A DNA stretch of 64,000 bases from Thermoguttaceae bacterium (GCA_017434455.1 JAFRFG010000015.1:1-64000); one strand, 5' to 3'; positions 17,324 through 27,070 are shown, numbered from the stretch's first letter. Program-made: numbers and translations. Notes: generated from the sequence alone by a model not told the origin.

Positions 17324-18766
17324 TCAGGGGGCAAGCTCGCACTTTTCGCTCTCCAGCTCCGCCGTATTGACGGACGAGACCGCGTACCGAGCGGCCGGGT
17401 CGTACCCGGCGATCGCGTAGGTCATCGTCGGGATCGGATCCATGGGGGTATCGCTGTAGTGGCATCCCTGGAAGACCGGACGGCAGTTGACGACCGGCCC
17501 GGTCGGAAGCTCGGCGATCTGCTCCCAATCCTCGGCGCCTTGCTTCTGCCGCCAGATGAGGAAGGTCTTGATGCCGCTTTCCAGGTCGGCGCGGCAGCGC
17601 CAGGTCAGCGTCGCCTCTTCCTCAGCGCCGTTCGGAGCGCAGACGCTCAGTGCCAGGTCGGTCGGTGCCGGGGGAGGGGTGGTATCGTCGAAGGAACAAT
17701 CGACGCTGTAGCGGCGCCACACGTCGATATAATCGGCGCTCGGCAGCCAGATTCCGTCACTGATGAACGCGCGGCGCTCGGCGGCACTGTAGAAACAATG
17801 CTCGGCAACGTCGTCTGGGACCGAGGCGGCGCCCAGTTCCTGGTCGGTCACCTCGCTTTCGGGCAGAACCACACCGGGCATATCGCGCAGGGTGTTATCC
17901 CCGGACCGCGGGTCCGGCAGACGCGCGGAAAGGCACAGATCGAGAAACCGAATCGCCGGGTAGCGGGAATCTCCCGTCTCGTGATGGGTGCGCGGATCGA
18001 TCAGCAGGCCCATCTTCACCCCGCGCGAGCGCATCGTCTGGAAATAGGGCCACGCCTGATCCCAGATGATCTGGAACGTGTACTCACTGATCCCCAGATT
18101 CAGCATGACCGGCACCGTACAGACGGCATCGGACAGCGGGAGCGTGGCGAACAGCGGCGCGACGGTATCGGGGTGGCCGCTGCGCAGCCAGGCGCCGACG
18201 ATCCGCTCGGGATAGAGCTGCACCATGCAGCTGGTCCACTGCGCCCCTCCGCTGTGTCCCCAGATCGCCCAGGGGACAGAAGTCAGCTCGGCGTGGCCGC
18301 TGACCTTGGCGAAATATTCCAGTGCCGCCAGAAAGCTCTTGGCCGAGCCGCGGCGCGGATCACACCAGCAGACGCAATCAAAGTCGTTCTGACGATACGA
18401 CACGGCGATCAAGGCGCAGTCGTGCTTGCGGGCCAGTTCCTGCCACTGGATATCGTAGACGCCGGTCCGGCCGCTGTCGCACGACCCCATACCGCAGCCG
18501 TGCTGATGAACCACCACGCCGCGGAGTTTCTCGACACCGTCGGGAATCCATATCCGCCACTGGGCCGCCATCACCAGTTCCCCTTCGGCAGGATGTTCCG
18601 GCTGGGGAAAGATAATCCCGTAGTAGGTCCCGTCCGTCTGAGAGGGGGTGAATTCCGTGATCGGGACCGGCTCTTCGCCCCGCGCGAAGGCGGCTAGCGA
18701 CAAAACAGCCGAAAAGACCAGTGTCCCCAGCACGCGCGCGGCGCGATCGGATAACATCTGCGGCAT
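17324..18766 (-). CDS. Secreted alpha/beta-hydrolase with C-terminal Fn3-like domain (paralogue B)
   Basis: A 480-residue paralogue of the next gene, with the same order: signal peptide, hydrolase with GHSGGAQWTSCMVQLYPERIVGA, a shared CVCWCDPR segment, then an Fn3-like tail (PPPAPTDLALSV). It is cysteine-rich for an exported enzyme (CVCWCDP and others), so disulfides are likely. Two ATGs are close together; AAGGAG is spaced well (7 bases) only for the second, at 18766. The pair arose by tandem duplication and is separated by 58 bases. The substrate is unknown. Confidence 0.78.
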   Translation of the reverse strand: MPQMLSDRAARVLGTLVFSAVLSLAAFARGEEPVPITEFTPSQTDGTYYGIIFPQPEHPAEGELVMAAQWRIWIPDGVEKLRGVVVHQHGCGMGSCDSGRTGVYDIQWQELARKHDCALIAVSYRQNDFDCVCWCDPRRGSAKSFLAALEYFAKVSGHAELTSVPWAIWGHSGGAQWTSCMVQLYPERIVGAWLRSGHPDTVAPLFATLPLSDAVCTVPVMLNLGISEYTFQIIWDQAWPYFQTMRSRGVKMGLLIDPRTHHETGDSRYPAIRFLDLCLSARLPDPRSGDNTLRDMPGVVLPESEVTDQELGAASVPDDVAEHCFYSAAERRAFISDGIWLPSADYIDVWRRYSVDCSFDDTTPPPAPTDLALSVCAPNGAEEEATLTWRCRADLESGIKTFLIWRQKQGAEDWEQIAELPTGPVVNCRPVFQGCHYSDTPMDPIPTMTYAIAGYDPAARYAVSSVNTAELESEKCELAP

Positions 18767-18810
18767 CTTCATACTCCTTAATTAAAATAATTCGCGCGCG
18801 GCGCGCTTTT

Positions 18811-19653
18811 TCAGTCCCACTTCAGGCGATAGGCGTCGAAAATCGGCCCGTCCTGGCAGGTTCGGCGGTAGTCCCACGTCCCCTCGTCGGTCCGGTACTC
18901 GACGACGCAGCCGAAGCAGATCCCCAGGCCGCACGACATCGGCGATTCGAGCGACGTCCAGCAGGGGAGCGACAGCCCGCTGGCCTGCTGAAAAACCGCC
19001 CGGAGCATCGGCTTCGGCCCGCAGGCGGCGACGACGGCCGACTTGGCGCCGGCGGCCGCCCGCGGAATCAAATCGGTCACGAACCCCTTATACCCCGCCG
19101 AACCGTCCTCGGTGGCGGTAACCACCTCGACACCGTATCGGGCGAAGTCGTCCAGCGGCGCCATGCGGTCGCTGCCTCGCGCGCCGTAAAGAAGCACAAG
19201 CTCAGGCGTGTTCTTCCCTTCGGCGCGCCTCTGGGCAAACTGCCGGGCAAGCAGCAGAAACGGCGTCTGCCCCACCCCGCCGGCGACCATAATCAGCCGA
19301 TCGCCGGGAAACGGCTGCGCCCCGCCGGAAATCACCCCCCAGCCGTTCCCCGAAGGGCCGATCAGCTCAACGGTATCGCCGGCGGCGAAGCCCGAGAGGA
19401 TCCGGGTCATCTTCCCCACGACCAGATAGATGATCTCTACCCGGCCGGTGGCCGGATCGGCGTCGTAGACCGCGAACGGGCGGCCGCACAGCGGATCGAG
19501 CCGGCCGGGCAGCCGCAGGAGCGCGAACTGACCGGGTTGGACCAGCGGCACAAAACCGGGGGCATCTAAGGTAATCTTAAAGGTATCTGCGGCAAGCCGT
19601 TCGTTGGCCACCACCGTGACCTCGTCGGAAAATTTGGTTTGCTTCAGATTCAT
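18811..19653 (-). CDS. pyrK: PyrK-like dihydroorotate dehydrogenase electron-transfer subunit
   Basis: A 280-residue ferredoxin reductase-like protein. An FAD-binding beta-barrel (PGQFALLRLPG, residues 40-50) is followed by an NAD-binding region (VAGGVGQTPFLLLARQF) and a C-terminal [2Fe-2S] site with cysteines in SCGLGICFGCVVEY and TCQDGP. This is the PyrK layout, passing electrons from dihydroorotate oxidation to NAD. The partner pyrD gene is not adjacent, so a general electron-transfer role stays possible. It lies 72 bases after the condensation-type gene. Confidence 0.85.
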   Translation of the reverse strand: MNLKQTKFSDEVTVVANERLAADTFKITLDAPGFVPLVQPGQFALLRLPGRLDPLCGRPFAVYDADPATGRVEIIYLVVGKMTRILSGFAAGDTVELIGPSGNGWGVISGGAQPFPGDRLIMVAGGVGQTPFLLLARQFAQRRAEGKNTPELVLLYGARGSDRMAPLDDFARYGVEVVTATEDGSAGYKGFVTDLIPRAAAGAKSAVVAACGPKPMLRAVFQQASGLSLPCWTSLESPMSCGLGICFGCVVEYRTDEGTWDYRRTCQDGPIFDAYRLKWD

Positions 19654-19725
19654 CACGTGCTTCTTTCACCCTATGCGGGCGTTTTTCTTATCGGGCGTGC
19701 CGGCGACCACTCTTGTCGGATACTC

Positions 19726-21105
19726 TTATCGGCCCTCACAGCTGGCTTTCAGCCGCCGCTGCAGCAGGTCGGCCAAAAACCGGCTTTGCTCGGGCGTCAT
19801 CAGGCGGTCGTCCCAGCGCATCGCCAGCTGCAGCCTGCCGGCGTAGGACCAGACCCCCCAGGTGGCGAGCGTCTTGTACCGCAGCGGGGGACAGCCGAAG
19901 AAGTCCTCGATCGTCAGATCGCCGATTTTGACGCGGCCCTGTTCGTCGCACGGCAGGGGGAACCGATGGAGAATCCGCCCCAAGTTGGACAGAACGGTGG
20001 TCGACCAGCAGCGCTTGATCGCCATCTCCATCTCGATCCCGCCGGGGAGGACCCGGCGCCCCTCCAGGTTTTTGAGCAGGACGAGCCCCTGTTCCTTGTT
20101 TTTGATCATCTCGGTGGTTCGGTGGATCCCTTCGGCGAACGCGTCCGAGGCGTCGATCTGGCGCCGGCGCCGATCGATGAAGACCATCGAGACCATATTG
20201 GCGGCGTACATCGCGCGGTGTTTCTCGGTCCGCATATTGACGGGCATCGCGATGCGGAGCCACTTATTCCCCCGCGGACGGCCGCTTTTTTCCTCATCGG
20301 CGTCGATAAACTCGCGCATCACCACAAAGATATCGCGCAAAAGAAGGTCGTTGATCGTCATCCCCCTGCGCTGGGCCTCGGCGTGATAGGCGCTGGATTC
20401 CTCCACGGAAAGGGGTGTTTTTATGATGCGCGGATACGAGGCGATCGGCTCCGATTTATCGAGGTGGGACTGGCGCAGAAACGGCGTCGGGAAGCGGGCC
20501 ACCAGCTGAAGGGTCGAAAGGGTATTGCGGAGGAGGAACCGCCAATATTTGGCGTAGGTCATCCCGTAGTCGTGGCGGATCACCCGGCTGTCTTCGGCCA
20601 GTTTCGGCAGGTCGGCGTCGATAACGCCCAACAGACGGCCGTAAGAAAGAAACAGGTCGCCTAAAAAACGGAGCATTCCGATACCGTCGGAAGCGGTATG
20701 GTGAATCTGGTGAAAGAATTCGTATTCCGCGGCCGAGCCGTCCGGACCGGTGAGCGTATCGAGGAACAGCCGCATCCCGCTGTTGGTGCGGATATCCCAG
20801 TCGATCGCCTCCGGCGCCGTGCCGAGCGGGCGGGTGCGGCGAATGATCGGGGGGATTTCGCCGTTCGGTTCCCAGAAGAACTTCCGGCCGCGGCGCACCA
20901 CCTTCGAGTTGAGAAGCGGGTGACGCGCCATCGCCAGGCGGTACGCCTGATCGAACGCGTCGAAATCGATGGAACCGGTCAGGCGAAGTCCCTGGCAGGA
21001 ATACATCGGGAAGGCGGGAGTATCGTCGACAAACATATACTCCTCGAACGGGGTCAGCCGATCCCATTTGTCCTGTTTGCGGTCCGGTCTGTCCGGTTTG
21101 CTCAT
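19726..21105 (-). CDS. Stand-alone condensation-domain acyltransferase-like protein
   Basis: A 459-residue protein of the NRPS condensation/chloramphenicol acetyltransferase superfamily. The catalytic HHxxxDG motif is intact as HHTASDG at 135-141. A typical N-terminal entry (LTPFEEYMFVDDTPAFP) and late NLG (VLSNLGRI) also fit. No adenylation or carrier domain is attached, so it resembles wax-ester, alcohol or polyketide-associated acyltransferases. The ATG at 21105 has only a weak ribosome-binding site. Acyl donor and acceptor are unknown. Confidence 0.75.
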   Translation of the reverse strand: MSKPDRPDRKQDKWDRLTPFEEYMFVDDTPAFPMYSCQGLRLTGSIDFDAFDQAYRLAMARHPLLNSKVVRRGRKFFWEPNGEIPPIIRRTRPLGTAPEAIDWDIRTNSGMRLFLDTLTGPDGSAAEYEFFHQIHHTASDGIGMLRFLGDLFLSYGRLLGVIDADLPKLAEDSRVIRHDYGMTYAKYWRFLLRNTLSTLQLVARFPTPFLRQSHLDKSEPIASYPRIIKTPLSVEESSAYHAEAQRRGMTINDLLLRDIFVVMREFIDADEEKSGRPRGNKWLRIAMPVNMRTEKHRAMYAANMVSMVFIDRRRRQIDASDAFAEGIHRTTEMIKNKEQGLVLLKNLEGRRVLPGGIEMEMAIKRCWSTTVLSNLGRILHRFPLPCDEQGRVKIGDLTIEDFFGCPPLRYKTLATWGVWSYAGRLQLAMRWDDRLMTPEQSRFLADLLQRRLKASCEGR

Positions 21106-21203
21106 AAAGCCATTCCCGAATCGTGAAAAAACACCCCCCCCTCCCCACGGGGGAAACCCCGTGGGGTCAAAGGGGCGGCAGAACATCCTCTCGCTCGCGC
21201 GTG

Positions 21204-22394
21204 TTACTTCACGGTGTCCATATCGACCCAGCGCTTCTCGGTGGCCGAAATCATCGCGGCCTCCAGAACGCGCTGCGTGTTGTAGGCGTCGGTGAAGCTC
21301 GGAAGCGGAACGACCGGCTCTTCGCCGTTGAGCTTGCGAAGGATATCGTAAGCCATGCTGGTGAAGCCGTGCTCGTAACCGATGAGGTGACCATCCGGCC
21401 AGTAGTTCCCCACGTACGGATGCTCCGCGCAGGTGCAGAGAATCTCGGACCAGCCCTGGATGCGGCGCGGCAGGGTCTGATCGAAGAACCACAGCTTGTT
21501 CATATCCTCGAAGCAGAACTTCAGAGCGCCCTTCGTCCCGTTGATCTCGAACCCGTTGTGGTTGAAGTTGCCGGTCGCCTGACGCGCGGCCTCGTACGAA
21601 CCGACAGCGCCGTTGTCGTAGCGGCACAGGAACAGAACGGCGTCGTCGACATCGACATCCTTCATCACCTTCTCGCCGCCGCCGGTCGACTTGTTGTAGC
21701 GGATCTGCTCGTCGGTCAGGTTGGCCGGCGGGACTTCGCGCTGCTTGACGAACGTCTCGGCGATCGCGCCGCAGATCTCGGTGATATTCAGACCGGTAAC
21801 GAACCGGGTCATATCGACGATATGGGCGTTGAGGTCGCCGTGGGCGCCGCTGCCGGCCAGCGACTTCTGGAAGCGCCAGGCGAACGGAACGTCGTCATGG
21901 CCCCATTCCTGCAGGTAGGTGGCGCGGACGTGGCGGATCTCGCCGATCCGTCCCTCTTTCACCAGCTGATGGGCCAGCGCGACGGCGGGGGCGCGGCGGT
22001 AGCAGAACCAAACGAACGTGTCGACGCCGGCCTGTTCGGCGGCTTCGGCCATTTCGCGGGCTTCCTGCAGGGTCCCGGCGATCGGCTTCTCGCAGGCGCA
22101 CGGCTTGCCGGCGGCGATAGCGGCCTTCGCCGGCGGAGCGTGCATAAAGTTCGGGGTCACGATGTCGACCAGACCGATCTCGGGCTGCTTCACAAGAGCT
22201 TCCCAGTCGTGGGAGACATTCTGCCAGCCCCACAGGGGACCAAAGGTCGGGTCTTCGTTCTCTTGACCGAAGACGGTGTGCATTACCGAGCGAAGCTCCG
22301 GCCGGAAGAATTTATTCACCTGGCACCAGGCGACGGAGTGGGAACGTCCCATAAACCCCTGGCCAATCATCGCGACATTGATCGACTTCGTCAT
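21204..22394 (-). CDS. Gfo/Idh/MocA-family oxidoreductase
   Basis: A 396-residue NAD(P)-dependent sugar or inositol dehydrogenase-like protein. The N-terminal Rossmann motif is VAMIGQGFMGRSH, and the family lysine motif is CACEKPIAGT near residue 100. A GAHGDLNAHIVDMTRFVTG segment corresponds to the catalytic region, and GFEINGTKGAL is typical. It has no signal peptide. It sits with GH127, sulfotransferase and DUF4432 genes in the same direction, suggesting a cytoplasmic step in sugar catabolism. Confidence 0.87.
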   Translation of the reverse strand: MTKSINVAMIGQGFMGRSHSVAWCQVNKFFRPELRSVMHTVFGQENEDPTFGPLWGWQNVSHDWEALVKQPEIGLVDIVTPNFMHAPPAKAAIAAGKPCACEKPIAGTLQEAREMAEAAEQAGVDTFVWFCYRRAPAVALAHQLVKEGRIGEIRHVRATYLQEWGHDDVPFAWRFQKSLAGSGAHGDLNAHIVDMTRFVTGLNITEICGAIAETFVKQREVPPANLTDEQIRYNKSTGGGEKVMKDVDVDDAVLFLCRYDNGAVGSYEAARQATGNFNHNGFEINGTKGALKFCFEDMNKLWFFDQTLPRRIQGWSEILCTCAEHPYVGNYWPDGHLIGYEHGFTSMAYDILRKLNGEEPVVPLPSFTDAYNTQRVLEAAMISATEKRWVDMDTVK

Positions 22395-22563
22395 AACTAA
22401 CCTCTCCTAAAATAGGGGGAAACGAACGCCCGGCGAAAACGCTCCTTCGCGCTTTCGGCCGGATTGAAAACTTTATGTCCTAACCGCCGAGGAAAGAGAA
22501 CAAAACTTCCCCCGGGCGGCGGGCAGGCGGTTCGGTGAAGGACCGCCTGCCGCACACTACGCT

Positions 22564-24690
22564 TTATTGAAAATCTTTATCGCTCAGCGGACGGTAAAGA
22601 ATCGGAAGGTCGCCCTCATACCAGCCGTTTTCCTTGGCCAGATACGCGCGCGTTCTGGCCAGCAGCCGCGGGACGGCCCGCGTGATATCCTCTTCGCCCG
22701 CCGACTCGGGAATCTCCTCGGTGAAGTACCGAACCACCCGGTCGCGCGGGGCCAACAGCGGACGGAGGCCGTCCTGCCTGACCCAGACGTTCATCTTGCC
22801 CGCGGCGCGGTTGTCCCAAACGCAGTAGGGAATCGCGGTAATCGCGTTCCCCGCGTCGTCGCGCGCGGTGATCACCGCCACGTCGCGGGCGCCGCTGTCG
22901 CGCGTCGCCTCAGAGTCGTCGGGGGTCGAGATGAAGCGCTCTTTGAACTGAACTTCGAAGTTCGGGTCTTTGGGGAGGGTGATATCGTCAACGGCGACCG
23001 TATTGTCACACTCCTCGAAGCAGTAGACGATCGGACCGCGCTGCAGGGCGACCCTGCAGCGATCGGCCTCCACCTGCGGGTTGGCCGTCATGCGGACCAC
23101 CGGCATCGGGAAGTCACACTCATAGGTAAGCCCCTCGCTGGCGCTGAAGGGAACCACCGCGTAGCCGTCGGCGCCGGCCTCAGCGGCATCGGCGCACCAG
23201 CCGGGCACGCGGTACTTGAGGTAAAGCGTCTTGCCGTCGAGCGACGCCCCGTCTTTCGGCTCGGCCGAAAGGGTGAATACCACCTTGCCGTCAAACGGGT
23301 AGCCGGTCTTTTGCGAGATCTTCACCCGCGCGTCGGCCAGATCGACGGCCGCGTCCCCCTCGACAAAGAGGTTCGCCACGACGGTATCGTCCCCTTCGGC
23401 GCCGTCGCTTTTGGCGGTCGCGTAGACGTACCCCGGCAGCGAGGCGATCAGACGAATGACATTGGTCGGGCAGCAGGCGCAGCCGAAGAACGGCTGACGA
23501 TGGTGGTCGCCGTTGGCCCGCAGTTTATTAACATAAAAGTAGCGGTCCCCCGAAATCGAGTACCCCGAGAGCATCCCGTTGTAGAGGGCCCGCTCCATCA
23601 CGTCGACGAACTTCGCCTGGCCGGTGGAGAGGTTCATTCGGTGTGCCCACAGAACCAGCCCGATCGCCGCGCAGGTCTCGCAGTACGCCGTATCGTTCGG
23701 GAGGAAGAACGAGCCGCGGAACCCCTCGTTGGAGGCGTCCGACCCGATCCCGCCGGTGATATACATCTTCTCGCGGGTCACGTTGTTCCAGAGCCGGTTC
23801 ATCGCCGCCATCAGCTCCGTGTCGTGGTAGTACCCCGCCACGTCGGTCGCTCCCGAGAAGCAGTACATCGCGCGCACGGCGTGGCCGACGATCTCGCTTT
23901 GCTGGCGCAGCGGAATATGGTCCTGGCAGTATTCGCCGAAGAGCCCCTTCTCGCGCCCGTCGGCGACCCCGCGGCAGTCGATAAAGAACTTCGCCTCGTC
24001 GAGGTATTTTTTCTCACCGGTGAGCTCGTAGAGTTTCACCAGCGCCAGCTCGATTTCCTCATGGCCGGCGACATTCTTCAGCTGCCCTTCCCCCGCCCCG
24101 TAGCGGCTGCAGATCAGATCCATCTGCCGGCGGCTGACATTCAGCAGCGAGTCGTCGCCGGTGGCGCGCTTCCAGGCGACGGCCGCCTCGGCCATATGCC
24201 CGGCGCAGTACAGCTCGTGCATCGACGCCAAGTTGGTCCATTTTTCGTCGGGCTTCTCGAGAATAAACCAGCACATCAGATAGCCGTCGTCCTGCTGCGC
24301 CGAGGCGATCGCCTCGATCCAGCGCGACGCGTCGTCGTGAATCTCTTTGTCGTCCTGGGCCGCCAGGGCGTAGGCCAGCCCCTCGATCACCTTATAGACG
24401 TCGGAGTCGTCGAAGTAGATCCCCTCGAACTTCCCCTCCATCGAGCCGCCCGCCTTGCGGAAGTTATTGATGCGCCCGGTCTGGTTCTCGCACCAGTCGA
24501 TATTGTGGCGTGCCGAGACCGTCCGGTTCGTCTCGATGCGGGGGGCCCAAAAACCGTCGGTCAGATGGACCTCGGTGAACGGCACCTCGGTCAGCGGCCG
24601 CTGGAGCTTCGGCGGCTCCTCGGCAAATAGGGAAGCGCCCACAATAATCGCGGCGGCGGCAAACAACAGCAAAGAAAGGGTTCTTTTCAT
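22564..24690 (-). CDS. Glycoside hydrolase family 127-like beta-L-arabinofuranosidase
   Basis: A 708-residue exported enzyme with signal peptide MKRTLSLLLFAAAAIIVGASLFA. The (alpha/alpha)6 core carries GH127 signatures: LTDGFWAPRIETNR near 45, GHAVRAMY, and the catalytic/metal region YCETCAAIG (Glu and Cys) with CACCPTN (Cys pair), corresponding to the Glu and three-cysteine zinc site of the family. C-terminal beta domains follow. It would remove terminal L-arabinofuranose or a related sugar from plant glycans. Its start overlaps the stop of the sulfotransferase gene (ATGA), so the two are translationally coupled. Confidence 0.88.
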   Translation of the reverse strand: MKRTLSLLLFAAAAIIVGASLFAEEPPKLQRPLTEVPFTEVHLTDGFWAPRIETNRTVSARHNIDWCENQTGRINNFRKAGGSMEGKFEGIYFDDSDVYKVIEGLAYALAAQDDKEIHDDASRWIEAIASAQQDDGYLMCWFILEKPDEKWTNLASMHELYCAGHMAEAAVAWKRATGDDSLLNVSRRQMDLICSRYGAGEGQLKNVAGHEEIELALVKLYELTGEKKYLDEAKFFIDCRGVADGREKGLFGEYCQDHIPLRQQSEIVGHAVRAMYCFSGATDVAGYYHDTELMAAMNRLWNNVTREKMYITGGIGSDASNEGFRGSFFLPNDTAYCETCAAIGLVLWAHRMNLSTGQAKFVDVMERALYNGMLSGYSISGDRYFYVNKLRANGDHHRQPFFGCACCPTNVIRLIASLPGYVYATAKSDGAEGDDTVVANLFVEGDAAVDLADARVKISQKTGYPFDGKVVFTLSAEPKDGASLDGKTLYLKYRVPGWCADAAEAGADGYAVVPFSASEGLTYECDFPMPVVRMTANPQVEADRCRVALQRGPIVYCFEECDNTVAVDDITLPKDPNFEVQFKERFISTPDDSEATRDSGARDVAVITARDDAGNAITAIPYCVWDNRAAGKMNVWVRQDGLRPLLAPRDRVVRYFTEEIPESAGEEDITRAVPRLLARTRAYLAKENGWYEGDLPILYRPLSDKDFQ

Positions 24691-25841
24691 TCTTTCGGCT
24701 CCTCGTACCCGTAGCGCTCGATATACCCGTGCCAGCGGCGGGTGATCTCGGAGCGAATTTCGGGGGCGATTTCAAATTTGTTCTTTTTATAGTTCTTTTG
24801 GGTCGCGGCGAAGTCGACGAACTTCTGGCGGTAGAGATCAAAATCTCCCAGCCGGAGTTTTTCGTAGATCTTCTGGAGCGTCTCGATCGGAGCGCCGGTG
24901 AGCTGGTCGAACGAAATATCGATCAACTGGTCGTCGCGCAAAAGGTGAATATCTTCCTGATAGGCGGCGTCCATCCGCTCGAAGTCGCAGAAGACCTTCT
25001 CCTGAAGGTTCTCCCCCCTGGGGATCTGAACCCCATGGGTGCGCGACAGCTTCATCCAAAGGTTATAGGTCGACGGGAAGAGCGTGTACGGATCGCGGTG
25101 GAGATAGACGAACTTCGCGTCGGGGAAACGCTCTAAGATCGCCTTGATCCGGGCGGTGTGCGGCGGCGATTTGAGGAGGATTCTCTTCGGGTGGGCGACG
25201 GTCAGCGCCTTTAGGAACCAATGGAACCGATCGAGCCACTTTTGACGGTCGGCGTCGGAAATATCGCGCAGGGTGAGATACTCGGGATAGATCGGCGGAT
25301 TGTTCGGGAAGAGTATATTCAGATAGGGACTGGGGATTCCCAGCACGCACAGGGCGAACTCGTCTTCCTGCGGGCGGCCGAGCCCGGCGGCCATGTTGTC
25401 CATCGGCCGCTTTTTCGGCATCAGCAGCCCGACGAACGGCCGCAGAAACGGCCCGGAGAAGATAAAGTGCGACGGCGCGAAACAGGTATAGGTATCGGCG
25501 GTAGTAAAGCGATCGTCCAAGATCATATACTCGTGCAGCAGGGTGGTTCCGCTGCGCCAATGCCCCAGAATAAAGACCGGCGGGGCGACAAGCTCCTGAG
25601 AGCGAATCTTCCGGCCGAAGAAGATATTCTGACACAAGGCCAGAGTCGAGTTCATTACGCTCAGCCCGGAGATAAGCACCCCCATCGCCACCCGGTGGAT
25701 ACCGAACCGAAAATGCCCCGCCTTCAGCGCGCCGTACCACGCGCCGACGGTAACGCCGTCCCAGAACCGGGGGTTCCAGAAACGATCGGCGCTGCCGCTT
25801 GTCTCTTTATTGCTGACGGGGATTGAAGAACGTGTCTTCAT
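24687..25841 (-). CDS. Sulfotransferase family protein
   Basis: A 384-residue protein of the PAPS-dependent sulfotransferase family. The 5'-phosphosulfate loop is read in FILGHWRSGTTLLHEYM and the 3'-phosphate site in KFVYLHRDPYTLFPST. Hydrophobic N-terminal segments may associate with the membrane. I chose the second ATG (25841) because AGGA is well spaced only for it. It would transfer sulfate to a sugar or other hydroxyl. The four-base overlap with the GH127 gene is unusual given their different cellular locations. Confidence 0.85.
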   Translation of the reverse strand: MKTRSSIPVSNKETSGSADRFWNPRFWDGVTVGAWYGALKAGHFRFGIHRVAMGVLISGLSVMNSTLALCQNIFFGRKIRSQELVAPPVFILGHWRSGTTLLHEYMILDDRFTTADTYTCFAPSHFIFSGPFLRPFVGLLMPKKRPMDNMAAGLGRPQEDEFALCVLGIPSPYLNILFPNNPPIYPEYLTLRDISDADRQKWLDRFHWFLKALTVAHPKRILLKSPPHTARIKAILERFPDAKFVYLHRDPYTLFPSTYNLWMKLSRTHGVQIPRGENLQEKVFCDFERMDAAYQEDIHLLRDDQLIDISFDQLTGAPIETLQKIYEKLRLGDFDLYRQKFVDFAATQKNYKKNKFEIAPEIRSEITRRWHGYIERYGYEEPKE

Positions 25842-25906
25842 GCTCATTTCCTAAGAAGCTCTGCCGCGGCCGCGGGCGATTCCACCGCGCGGCCGCGCTC
25901 GGGAAG

Positions 25907-27070
25907 TCATTCGGCCCAATCGGGATTCGGCGCCGGCAAAACGCGCCCGGGGGTCGTCATCAGCCCCTCGATTTCGTGGGCGGTCCGCGAGACGTCATCC
26001 GGGTCGGTCAGGACCTCGACGGTGATTTCGAACAGGCGCGACTGCCCCGGCTCGAGGGTCGCCACCCGGCCGTGAGCTTTCTCGAACGAGCGGGTATTGG
26101 GGAAGTTAATGCACGGCTCCATCGCCGTGACGTAGGTATCGCCGTTGGGACGCTGAAGTTTCCAGATGAGGAAGTGGGGGAATTGCTTCTTGCTGAAGCC
26201 GACACTGATGCCGCGGTCGTTCTTCTCATTGATCAGAAGCACTTTGGTCCGGCCGGCGGCGTCGGTCGCTATATCGAAGAGGAAGCACGACTCCGGACGG
26301 CCGACGACTTCCGGCTGATAGATATCCCAGCCGTCGAGTTCCGAGGCGGCGTTGCCGTCGCGCGGCGACATCTCGTGGAAGGGAACCACCACCCGCGCGC
26401 CGGGGGTGACGAACGGCCGGCCCGTGTTGATATGATAGAGCAGCTGGAATTCGGCCGGTTCCGAGGAAAGGTTGGTCACCTTGTCGGTCACTTCCAGACG
26501 GTTGCTTCCGGCGAAGGTGGTGTAGGTGACGGTCAGCGCCATGCGCTTGGTAAACAGCGACGCCTCTTCGACGACCCCTTGAATCATAATCTCGCCGGTC
26601 ACCGGATCGAGGGTGACCTCGACCTTGCGCGCCGGGGTATTGGCGATCCGGCCATGGAGCGGCCAGCGCAGGGCGCCGGACTCGTTGAACTCGGGGGCGC
26701 CGTTATTCTCCAGCCCGCAGCGGGCCAGCCACTCGTCGAACCCCTCGAGCCAGCCGAGCCCGTTGGGGGCGTAGTTCGGGACGAGTTTCGGATGAACCGG
26801 ACCGTGAACGGGGGAGTCCCACTTCAGTTCGACATCGCCGCAGCGGCCGCGCCAGATACCCATCCCGCGGGTCGGGATAATGACGAACGAAAACCGGCCG
26901 TTATCGACCTCGATGATATCGACGCCGTCGGAGTTTCCTCCGTAGAGGCGGCGCTTGGTGATCCTAAAAGGAACCGCGCCGTCGGGGCCGTGGAAGACCT
27001 CTTTTAAGTCGAGGGTCTCTGAATAGACGCCGCTGTCAACATCGATCACCGTCCGCGTTGTACGTGTCAT
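25907..27070 (-). CDS. DUF4432 aldose-1-epimerase-like protein
   Basis: A 387-residue protein with the galactose mutarotase-like beta-sandwich pattern of DUF4432: FSFVIIPTRGMGIWRG near 62-78, PLHGRIANTPA, EFQLLYHINTGRPF and MEPCINFPN. It has no signal peptide. The family is thought to handle sugars or sugar phosphates in carbohydrate catabolism, but its reaction is not defined. The ATG at 27070 has AGGA upstream; a longer frame reaches back to 27139 without support. It is adjacent to the sulfotransferase gene. Confidence 0.78.
   Translation of the reverse strand: MTRTTRTVIDVDSGVYSETLDLKEVFHGPDGAVPFRITKRRLYGGNSDGVDIIEVDNGRFSFVIIPTRGMGIWRGRCGDVELKWDSPVHGPVHPKLVPNYAPNGLGWLEGFDEWLARCGLENNGAPEFNESGALRWPLHGRIANTPARKVEVTLDPVTGEIMIQGVVEEASLFTKRMALTVTYTTFAGSNRLEVTDKVTNLSSEPAEFQLLYHINTGRPFVTPGARVVVPFHEMSPRDGNAASELDGWDIYQPEVVGRPESCFLFDIATDAAGRTKVLLINEKNDRGISVGFSKKQFPHFLIWKLQRPNGDTYVTAMEPCINFPNTRSFEKAHGRVATLEPGQSRLFEITVEVLTDPDDVSRTAHEIEGLMTTPGRVLPAPNPDWAE

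Noticed and set aside
17147..18697. Long plus-strand frame over the tandem hydrolases
   Set aside because: Same antisense shadow pattern; the minus-strand genes have signal peptides and catalytic motifs.
22567..24630. A 687-codon open frame antisense to the GH127 gene
   Set aside because: It is a shadow frame caused by GC-rich third positions. The product is Arg/Val/Gly-rich with no family, while the minus strand has a signal peptide and GH127 motifs.
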